Shown here piece by piece: positions 57,878-64,000 of a stretch of DNA of 64,000 bases. Origin of the DNA: Lachnospiraceae bacterium (lineage in GTDB: Bacteria > Bacillota > Clostridia > Lachnospirales > Lachnospiraceae); NCBI GenBank assembly GCA_017526985.1, contig JAFXQR010000033.1, forward strand, positions 54,622 through 118,621, written 5' to 3'. The position numbers were made by a program, and so were the translations under genes. The notes beneath the pieces were generated by a model. That model searched no databases, was not told the origin of the DNA, and saw only the letters and a program-made list of their open reading frames with translations. Each line of letters opens with the position of its first letter. Position 1 is the first letter of the stretch.

Positions 57878-59704
57878 ATGAACATAACGATGCGTCCGTA
57901 TCAGGACAAGGTAGTAGGAAAAGTGATCTGTGCCTTTGCTTCCGGACAGAAGAATGCTTTGATCGTATTGCCCACCGGTCTTGGCAAGACCTGCTGCATG
58001 GCGGCAGTCGCTGAAGACGAGGTAAAGAAGGGCGGCCGGGTGTTGTTTTTGGCACACCGAAATACTCTTTTAGAGCAGGGTGCCAAAGAGATCGAGCAGA
58101 TGGCTGGGATTAAGACGGAGAATCTAAAGGATAATGCAGGATCGTCCTGCCCGATCGTCGTATCTTCGGTACAAACGATGTCCCGTCCGGCAAGGCTTAA
58201 GGAATTCAGACCGGATGATTTTACGATGATCATGGTGGATGAGGCGCATCACATTGTTTCTGATACCTATCGCAGTGTGATCGAGTATTTCTCCGGAGCA
58301 AAGCTGTTTGGTGTAACAGCGACCCCAAAGCGTGGGGATAACTGCGATATCGGGGAATATTTTGATGAAGTTGCTTCCGAGTATACGGTCTATGAGGCGA
58401 TCAAAGACGGATGGCTGTCCCCGCTGGTGCTGCAGAACTGTCCGGTCAATATCGATATTTCCGGGATCAGCACCCAGTCCGGAGACTATGCTGCAGGAGA
58501 ACTCGGTGAAATCCTGCTTCCGTATCTGGATCCGATTGCAAATGAGGTTGCGGCAAAAGCAAAAGACCGCAAAACGATCATTTTTGTGCCGTTGATCTCT
58601 ACTGCGGTAGCTCTGACCAAAGTTTTCCGGGATAAGGGAGTGATGGCGGACTATGTAGCCGGAAGCCGCAGCGATTCCGAAGAGGTGATGGAGAAATTCA
58701 GAAGGAATGAACTGAAGATCCTGATCAACTCGATGCTGCTTACCGAAGGGTATAACGAGCCGTCGGTAAACTGCCTGGTAAATCTTCGTGTGACCAAATC
58801 GGATACTCTGATGACCCAGATCGTCGGCCGTGGTACAAGAAAAGCTCCGGGGAAGGAGAACTGCCTGGTCTTAGACTTCTTCTGGAAGGATAAGAAATCA
58901 GCCTTTGGTGATCCGGATGCAAGAAGGTCTTTATGTGCTGCGGATATCTTTGTAAATGAGATTGTTGAGGATGAAAAGACGCTGAATGAAGTGATCCGCA
59001 GATGCCGGCGATATGAGACGGAAGAACCGGTAGATATTCCGACGCTTCTTCTGCAGATCAAGGAAGAGGTCAAAGAAGAGCGGGAAAATGCAATGCGCCG
59101 GGCAAAACGCAGGGAAGAAGAGCAGGAGCGCTTCGAAAAGCTGCTTTTGGAGAAGAAGAATGCCGGCGTGGACAAACAGTTCTGGCGGCTAAATGAGATC
59201 CGTATGAATCCGGAAAAGGCGCTCTACCGTCTTCTGTTGGAAAAAGAAGCGATCAAGATTACCGAAGACTGCTACTGCATCAAAAACCCGTTGGGCAGGA
59301 ATTTCGTCTACAGCAAAGATAAAGTATTGCGGGCGCTTAATCTGGATCATTATGAGTATCCGAATGAGAAATCAGTATTTGTGAAGCTGGAGCAGAAGAA
59401 AGAAACTCTGCCGAAGGGGCTTCGTTGCGCGATTTATGATCTTGAAAGTTTTGGAGTAGATCCGTCGGCAGTCGGGATCATCGGTTATGCGGAATATCTC
59501 TCCGACACTTTTTTGGAGAGAAAAATGCAGTCGTTGTGTTCCTATAAGCAGGCAAAACTCCTGCAGAGAGCCGGGGTGAACGATCTGAGTGGGCTTGGAG
59601 CGTCCGAAGCCAGCCGGGCGATCGATGTTTTATCGCAGAATAACTGGATCCCGTCGGCAGATTTTTGGAATATTTTTGACGAAGATCTGCTCTCGGCCGG
59701 TTGA
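57878..59704 (+). CDS. SF2 helicase (DEAH-type, type III/UvrB-like core)
   Basis: 608 residues. Motif I IVLPTGLGKTCC near 29, II IMVDEAHHIV near 116, III FGVTATPKRGD near 147, and VI QIVGRGTRKAPG near 305. The C-terminal half is a coiled, Arg/Glu-rich stretch then a small winged or HTH-like end (YKQAKLLQRAGVNDLSGLGA). Resembles helicases of DNA-repair or replication-restart type found on large Firmicutes plasmids and phages. AAAGAGAGGTTTAT precedes the ATG. No nuclease partner adjacent. Confidence 0.88.
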   Translation: MNITMRPYQDKVVGKVICAFASGQKNALIVLPTGLGKTCCMAAVAEDEVKKGGRVLFLAHRNTLLEQGAKEIEQMAGIKTENLKDNAGSSCPIVVSSVQTMSRPARLKEFRPDDFTMIMVDEAHHIVSDTYRSVIEYFSGAKLFGVTATPKRGDNCDIGEYFDEVASEYTVYEAIKDGWLSPLVLQNCPVNIDISGISTQSGDYAAGELGEILLPYLDPIANEVAAKAKDRKTIIFVPLISTAVALTKVFRDKGVMADYVAGSRSDSEEVMEKFRRNELKILINSMLLTEGYNEPSVNCLVNLRVTKSDTLMTQIVGRGTRKAPGKENCLVLDFFWKDKKSAFGDPDARRSLCAADIFVNEIVEDEKTLNEVIRRCRRYETEEPVDIPTLLLQIKEEVKEERENAMRRAKRREEEQERFEKLLLEKKNAGVDKQFWRLNEIRMNPEKALYRLLLEKEAIKITEDCYCIKNPLGRNFVYSKDKVLRALNLDHYEYPNEKSVFVKLEQKKETLPKGLRCAIYDLESFGVDPSAVGIIGYAEYLSDTFLERKMQSLCSYKQAKLLQRAGVNDLSGLGASEASRAIDVLSQNNWIPSADFWNIFDEDLLSAG

Positions 59705-59715
59705 AAAGTCGTTTT

Positions 59716-59738
59716 CAAATATTTTTTTTCATATATTA
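59716..59738 (+). promoter_or_regulatory. Element-type promoter for the SSB-like gene
   Basis: CAAATATTTTTTTTCATATATT, directly after the helicase stop, about 120 bases before the next start. The gap shows no gene. Confidence 0.8.
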
Positions 59739-59859
59739 CCAGACGAACGAAAAAACGGCGTGCTAAATTTTGGCGTGCCGATATTCGTGTCAAAAAATAT
59801 CAATCAATAAGTCGCGGGAGTAATCCATGCGCACAAAACAAAAAGAGAGGTACAAAGTT

Positions 59860-60855
59860 ATGAAGATTTACAACAACCAGAACACACAGATGTCCGTGAT
59901 CAGCGGTAAGATCGAATCTATCGCAGAAGATCGTCTTTCTCTTTCCGTAAAGAGCGAGAAGTACGTTCATGCGGACAACGCAAGACACGAAGAGATCCTG
60001 CCGGTCAGCGTAGATACCCCGCTTGGTGATGACTACTCTGTTGGCCAGGATGTTACCATCGTAAGCTTCTTCAATGCCAGAAGCAAGATGCACGAGGCAA
60101 TGTACATCGGCAACAAGTCCGGTTACTACGAGGAAGAGGAAGGCAAGCTCTGCGTTATCCACGGCGAGGTAATGTATGCCGGATACAACGAAGAGAAGAA
60201 CGAAGATGGCACCAAGAAGATGACCAAAGAGCGCAGGGCGGCAGATGGCAGCATCGAGGAGCCTCACGAGAAAAAGCCGCACTTTGACATCGCTATCGCA
60301 ACTACAGAACCGGATCCGAACTCCAACCAGGAGAACGCAACCAGACGTGTTCTGCATGTGATCAAGGTTTACCCGAAGAAGAACCGTGACAAGGATGGCA
60401 ATGAGACCGGTGGCGTTGACAATTCCCAGATCGAAGGCCTGAAGCGCCAGTTCCGTTCTTTCGACAGAAAGGAAAAGCCGGCGATCGTAACCGTAGCTAC
60501 CAGACCGGGTACCGAGTGGAGCTATGAGAAGGAATACAACGGAACCGTGTACAACAATGTACAGGTTTCCCACATCGGCTTCAACTCTCTGGATATGACT
60601 TATATCCAGGCAAGAGAGAAGACGCAGCAGCAGACTGCGCAGCAGGAAGCACCGGCACAGGCACAGCCGCAGCAGGCGGCTCCGGCACAGGCTGCACCGA
60701 TCCAGGATGATGAGATCCCTTTCGCAGCAGACGCTCCGGTTCAGAATGCTGCACCGGCAGCTGATACTCAGGCTCAGGCAGGCAGCGGTTTTTCCGCATC
60801 CGCTCCGGAAGAGGATGAAGAGATGGATACCGCAGGAATGTTCCTGGACAACTAA
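59860..60855 (+). CDS. SSB-like single-strand DNA-binding protein with two acidic tips
   Basis: 331 residues from the ATG after AGAGAGGTACAAAGTT. A beta-rich body (LCVIHGEVMYAGYNEE, HVIKVYPKKN) compatible with OB folds, then a Gln/Ala/Pro-rich linker (about 255-300) with DDEIPFAAD, close to the DDDIPF tip by which SSB recruits partners, and a final EEDEEMDTAGMFLDN. Codon use is strongly biased, suggesting high expression. Not a standard SSB; assignment rests on the tail and setting between helicases. Confidence 0.55.
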   Translation: MKIYNNQNTQMSVISGKIESIAEDRLSLSVKSEKYVHADNARHEEILPVSVDTPLGDDYSVGQDVTIVSFFNARSKMHEAMYIGNKSGYYEEEEGKLCVIHGEVMYAGYNEEKNEDGTKKMTKERRAADGSIEEPHEKKPHFDIAIATTEPDPNSNQENATRRVLHVIKVYPKKNRDKDGNETGGVDNSQIEGLKRQFRSFDRKEKPAIVTVATRPGTEWSYEKEYNGTVYNNVQVSHIGFNSLDMTYIQAREKTQQQTAQQEAPAQAQPQQAAPAQAAPIQDDEIPFAADAPVQNAAPAADTQAQAGSGFSASAPEEDEEMDTAGMFLDN

Positions 60856-60883
60856 GTAACAAGTTTGCTTTCCCCTTTCAAAG

Positions 60884-60913
60884 AGGATGTCGTTTCAGCG
60901 ACATCCTTTTTCT
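60884..60913 (+). terminator. Intrinsic terminator after the SSB-like gene
   Basis: AGGATGTCG-TTTCAG-CGACATCCT followed by TTTTTC. Confidence 0.9.
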
Positions 60914-60921
60914 TTTCCGGT

Positions 60922-60943
60922 TAAATTCTATTTTTCATATATT
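60922..60943 (+). promoter_or_regulatory. Element-type promoter for 61000-61757
   Basis: TTAAATTCTATTTTTCATATAT, 57 bases before the ATG. Confidence 0.82.
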
Positions 60944-60952
60944 TTTGAAAGG

Positions 60953-60980
60953 GGCAGCAGCTCTGCCGCGTCCCTTGGAG
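60953..60980. repeat. Inverted copy of the GC-rich palindrome
   Basis: GGGCAGCAGCTCTGCCGCGT then CCCTTGGA is the reverse of the unit at 57638-57664 with a few changes. It sits in the leader of 61000-61521, between promoter and start. Confidence 0.75.
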
Positions 60981-60999
60981 AGGAAAGGTGGGTGTTTTT

Positions 61000-61521
61000 A
61001 TGGATATTACCGGAAAAAGGCTTGCAACACGAGGCTTCTTAAAATACGACGATGGTACGATCCGGCTGCAGGTAAAAGGAGTTGGATTGTGTGATGTAGA
61101 AGGTCTGGAAGACTGTCAGACGGTATTCGGAACGGATGTGATCTTTATCGGTGACGGGATTGGAGAAAACAAGATCCGTTTAAAAGCAATGGATGATACA
61201 CCGACGGAAGATAATTGTAATGCGATCGGCGGACTGTTTATCCCGATGATCACGGATTTTGCCGGGTTCTGCTCGGCGATCCGTACCGAGGTATGTTTAC
61301 CGAAGATCACCGAAGAAGGTATACAGCTCTCCACAAACGCTAACGGAGAACACCTGAAAGTATATCTTAAAGATACCGGAAGGCTTCCCAAAAACGAAGA
61401 TGACCTGGAACAGTGGCTGCAAAAGCACGAGATTCTCGTTGTCTCCGCAAATGCGCAGGAAGTAAAAGTAGATGAAAAAGAAAAGACCATAGAGATGCGG
61501 TGTGCATTATACACTTGTTAA
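61000..61521 (+). CDS. Unknown 173-residue protein
   Basis: ATG at 61000 (GAGAGGAAAGGTGGG upstream). Beta-rich first half (KYDDGTIRLQVKGVGLCD, VIFIGDGIGENKIRLKAMDD), acidic second half, six Cys including a final CALYTC. No family recognised. Confidence 0.65.
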   Translation: MDITGKRLATRGFLKYDDGTIRLQVKGVGLCDVEGLEDCQTVFGTDVIFIGDGIGENKIRLKAMDDTPTEDNCNAIGGLFIPMITDFAGFCSAIRTEVCLPKITEEGIQLSTNANGEHLKVYLKDTGRLPKNEDDLEQWLQKHEILVVSANAQEVKVDEKEKTIEMRCALYTC

Positions 61522-61589
61522 AGAGACTAATCAAAGTACCTAATAAACACTTTTGAGCATAGTTAAACACATTTTTGATAGGAGGAATT

Positions 61590-61757
61590 ATGACTTATAA
61601 AGGATACCGGATTGACCGGAAATGCAATGTGTTTGATCTGAATGACAAACTGATCGCCGAGAAGGCCGGGAATGTGGAACTGGCCAAAGAGGTGGTAGAT
61701 AAACACTTAGAGGAGATACATAAGCGATCCGGTGGTGAGAAAACAGAGAAAAAATAG
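61590..61757 (+). CDS. Unknown 55-residue protein
   Basis: ATG after GATAGGAGGAATT. MTYKGYRIDRKCNVFDLNDK, then a basic helix. Compact beta-hairpin-plus-helix layout common in small phage or plasmid proteins. Two copies of TAAACAC(A)TTTTTGA lie just upstream (61540-61578), perhaps an operator. Confidence 0.65.
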   Translation: MTYKGYRIDRKCNVFDLNDKLIAEKAGNVELAKEVVDKHLEEIHKRSGGEKTEKK

Positions 61758-61762
61758 CAATT

Positions 61763-61797
61763 CATCCCCTTGTGGTAGCCACGAGGGGTGTTTTGTT
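61763..61797 (+). terminator. Intrinsic terminator after 61590-61757
   Basis: CATCCCCTTGTGG-TAG-CCACGAGGGGTG followed by TTTTGTTG. Confidence 0.9.
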
Positions 61798-61817
61798 GTA
61801 AAATTTTCATATAAGAT
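61797..61817 (+). promoter_or_regulatory. Element-type promoter for 61872-63726
   Basis: TGTAAAATTTTCATATAAGAT; the T tract is shortened but the -10 is kept. Confidence 0.65.
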
Positions 61818-61871
61818 TATGGATATGACAGAATGCTATATCCACACATTCCATTAAAGGAGGAATAAAAA

Positions 61872-62390
61872 GTGATTTCGACCTATGAAATTGAAAAAGA
61901 AAGACATGAACTGCTTTTGAAAAATGCCAAGGGAGAGGCAGAAATGCAGGATTTTGTAGATGCTTACATAAAAGCATCTGTGACTGCTGCAGAGTACAAA
62001 AAAGAGAATGATGCGCTTAAGGAGAGCATTGCAGAGACCCTGGATAAGGATGCTGCAACTGCTGTCATTGATGAGGCGGATTTAAAGGTTTCTGAATACG
62101 ACTACCGTTTCGTTTCCGAGGTCGATATTCAGAAGCTGGAAGAATATGGTTATACAAACCCGATCGTTCCTGTGGATTATGAGGAGGCAATCGAGTATAT
62201 GGAGGCAGGTTATCCTGTATTTCTTCTGAACCATGACAATACCGAGAGTGCGGCAAAGCTGGGGATCGATGTGGAACGCCACTTAAAAGCGGGTGGAATG
62301 ATCGGTGTACAGCAGTTTGCTGCGGAAGATATGGAGGTCAGCTTTCTGGAGTCAGCCTTAACAGATGACACCTCGCAAGAAAAGGAGTAA
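61872..62390 (+). CDS. Unknown 172-residue protein
   Basis: GTG start after AGGAGGAATAAAAA. Helical N-terminus (coiled-coil-like) then an alpha/beta part (YGYTNPIVPVDYEEAIEYME). No family recognised. Five bases before the multi-HTH gene. Confidence 0.65.
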   Translation: MISTYEIEKERHELLLKNAKGEAEMQDFVDAYIKASVTAAEYKKENDALKESIAETLDKDAATAVIDEADLKVSEYDYRFVSEVDIQKLEEYGYTNPIVPVDYEEAIEYMEAGYPVFLLNHDNTESAAKLGIDVERHLKAGGMIGVQQFAAEDMEVSFLESALTDDTSQEKE

Positions 62391-62394
62391 AGTT

Positions 62395-63726
62395 ATGAGT
62401 TTATCACAGGATATTCTTGAGAACCGAAAAAAACTGGAGAAAAAGATTGCGTCCAAATATGATGTAAGTGCTCTGGATTTTGCGGAACTGTTCCAGGTTC
62501 CTTTGCGTGTGATCGAAAAGGAAACAAAAGACATCTCTTTTACCGGAGAAAAGCCGTACGATTTGAATAAGCATAAACATGCGCTATACGATATGGCGAA
62601 GAAACGGGAAAAGGATGGTATGGGGCGCGAAGAGGCTCTCGCATCCATCGGAATGTGGACGGAGCCAGAATATTTTGGTGAGAAGACGAAAAAGATCAAG
62701 GGCTTTACAGAGGATATGTCCGATCGGATCAATAAAGGGATCCAGATGGGGAAATACGGTTTTACAGACGGGTATATCACCAAAGATCTTGGACTAACCA
62801 GGACAGAGAAAGAATTTGTGAAGAATGGTATTGGAACACCAAACCACGAATTCGCCAAAGGAGTCCAGAGGGTTTTTGCTGAAAAACGTAAAGATGCCGG
62901 AGACAATATCGAGGATATCGCTGCGGTAAACGGGGTTAACAAAAGCGCTTTAGGAAAAGGTTTTGATGCGTATGCCATATATTGTCAGAGGGCCAAAAGT
63001 AAGGTGGAAGCAAAAGCCGGGGAGTCGAAGAAAGTTCCGGAAAGTACAAAACAGGATGTGTACCGCCGGTGGAAGAGCGGGGAATGCACACAGCAGGAGC
63101 TGGCGGATGAATTTAAGGTAACCAGAATTACCATTATGAACTGGATCCGGACCGAAAAGGTGAAAAACATCGAGGATCTGAACCAGAATGTGCCCACCCT
63201 GCGGCAGAGAAACAGCAAAAAAGAAATCCGTGAGCGGGTAGAGAGCCGGAGAAATGAAATCGGGAATTACTTCAAGCACTACTATTCCCGTTCGAAACTC
63301 CCGCAATGTGAGATTGTGAACCGGATTTCAGCAAAGTTTGGTCATAACAGTTCCATTGTTTTAAATGATCTGCGAAGCCTTGGCCTGATCGCAACCAAGT
63401 TTGAGACCGAAAGAGGAAAAGAAAGCATCGAACTCAGCAGCCGGTTTTACCAGGATGCCTATAAGCAGATGAATATGGTGCATTTCGGATATGGTCCGAA
63501 TGAGGGCAAGACCAAGAGTTATGGGCTTGGAGAGTATCGTGACAGCCAAAAACAGCTGGAGTACGAGCTGAATAATGTACCAAAAGCCAGAGCGCATGCA
63601 AACAAGCATAAGGGTAATATGGTGAAATACTGGGCTGACAAAGGAAAAGACGAGATCATTTTCGGGAAGAAAGATGTACCGGAGAAGGAAGCCGAAGTTG
63701 AAAAAACAGACGAGCGGGAGCGGTAA
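62395..63726 (+). CDS. Multi-HTH DNA-binding protein
   Basis: 443 residues from the ATG after AAAGGAGTAAAGTT. At least three HTH-like segments: near 130 (YGFTDGYITKDLGLTRTEKE), near 175 (IEDIAAVNGVNKSALGKGFD) and near 225 (YRRWKSGECTQQELADEFKV, TRITIMNWIRT). A winged-helix-like part follows (CEIVNRISAKFGHNSSIVLN). Several HTHs in series occur in sigma-like regulators, replication initiators and some recombinases. No catalytic motif seen. It is a candidate for Rep or for the factor reading the element-type promoters; both are inference. Confidence 0.65.
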   Translation: MSLSQDILENRKKLEKKIASKYDVSALDFAELFQVPLRVIEKETKDISFTGEKPYDLNKHKHALYDMAKKREKDGMGREEALASIGMWTEPEYFGEKTKKIKGFTEDMSDRINKGIQMGKYGFTDGYITKDLGLTRTEKEFVKNGIGTPNHEFAKGVQRVFAEKRKDAGDNIEDIAAVNGVNKSALGKGFDAYAIYCQRAKSKVEAKAGESKKVPESTKQDVYRRWKSGECTQQELADEFKVTRITIMNWIRTEKVKNIEDLNQNVPTLRQRNSKKEIRERVESRRNEIGNYFKHYYSRSKLPQCEIVNRISAKFGHNSSIVLNDLRSLGLIATKFETERGKESIELSSRFYQDAYKQMNMVHFGYGPNEGKTKSYGLGEYRDSQKQLEYELNNVPKARAHANKHKGNMVKYWADKGKDEIIFGKKDVPEKEAEVEKTDERER

Positions 63727-63739
63727 AGGGTAATTTCCA

Positions 63740-63794
63740 CAGATTAAGCCTAGTGAAAGCACCATCCTTTCAGACGATTGGATGGTGTTTTTTG
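63740..63794 (+). terminator. Intrinsic terminator after the multi-HTH gene
   Basis: CACCATCC/GGATGGTG stem with TTTTTTG. Also lies at the end of the converging right-edge gene. Confidence 0.85.
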
Positions 63795-63806
63795 TTTTTG
63801 CTACCA

Positions 63807-64000
63807 CTATTTAGATATGATCGGGTACGGAAGTGAAGGATGACCACTATATTTGGAATCCAAAAATCTCTCTACATCTCCATACTCTTTATAAAATAGC
63901 TCTTTGTCTTTTGCCTGGGTACGTTTTGGATCTATTAAGGCATCTAAAAAACCGGCAAATTGAAAATATTCTATAGTGGATCTGCTTGGACAGCGAAGAT
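63807..64000 (-). CDS. Partial unknown gene at right edge
   Basis: An open frame on the minus strand enters at the edge and ends at TAG (63807-63809): about 63 residues including YFQFAGFLDALIDPKRTQAK and DVERFLDSKYSGHPSLPYPI. Coding-like composition, no family recognised. It converges on the multi-HTH gene, ending the plus-strand block. Confidence 0.6.
   Translation of the reverse strand, partial: LRCPSRSTIEYFQFAGFLDALIDPKRTQAKDKELFYKEYGDVERFLDSKYSGHPSLPYPIISK

Noticed and set aside
1-64000. Prophage or jumbo-phage origin
   Set aside because: tmRNA, tRNA and dense small genes fit phage, but no capsid, terminase, tail, lysis or polymerase gene is present, while ParA and coupling ATPases are. 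A phage-plasmid cannot be excluded from 64 kb.

Overview
The window looks like part of a large conjugative plasmid, or a plasmid-like integrated element, from a gut or rumen Clostridia bacterium, most likely Lachnospiraceae. This is inference. It rests on strong AGGAGG-type ribosome binding sites, a ParA plus ribbon-helix-helix partition pair, VirD4/TraG-type ATPases, many small acidic proteins with the GHGR-D motif seen in Clostridia mobile elements, DUF6273 domains and a Firmicutes-type rhamnogalacturonan uptake locus. No phage structural genes, ribosomal proteins or housekeeping metabolism are visible.

Layout. Almost everything from 0.2 to 44.5 kb is on the minus strand, and almost everything from 45.1 to 63.7 kb is on the plus strand. 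The switch lies in an AT-rich, gene-poor zone at 44.5-46.2 kb. That zone sits beside parA, carries four copies of an 18-19 bp iteron-like repeat, and is the best candidate for the replication and partition region.

Region by region: 0.2-24.6 kb is a dense array of small, overlapping, mostly unrecognised genes. Recognisable ones are an ADP-ribosylglycohydrolase, a solitary TnpB, a CheY, two metallophosphoesterases, an ASCH protein, Lar-like zinc ribbons, a DUF2130 protein, a HigA-HicB fusion antitoxin, a secreted thermonuclease and a TerD-like protein. 22.4-23.5 kb is an RNA block with a complete tmRNA, a tRNA-like gene and a large structured RNA. 24.8-33.3 kb is a cargo locus for taking up and breaking down rhamnogalacturonan-I (pectin) oligosaccharides. 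33.8-42.0 kb is a second array of small genes, one of them split by an IscB element with its omega-RNA. 42.2-44.5 kb holds two secreted paralogs and the partition genes. 46.2-63.7 kb holds DNA-processing and transfer genes: a Pif1-like helicase, two coupling-protein ATPases with separately encoded membrane modules, an SF2 helicase, an SSB-like protein and a multi-HTH protein.

Working together. At least 26 sites in front of operons share one unusual promoter-like sequence, consensus GTAAAATATTATTTTTCATATA. It is always oriented toward the downstream gene and usually lacks a recognisable TTGACA box. The pectin cargo, the small-gene arrays and the transfer and replication genes all carry it, which suggests an element-specific regulon. 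Four of these sites also share a leader sequence just downstream. Coordinates were counted by eye and short sites may be off by a few bases.
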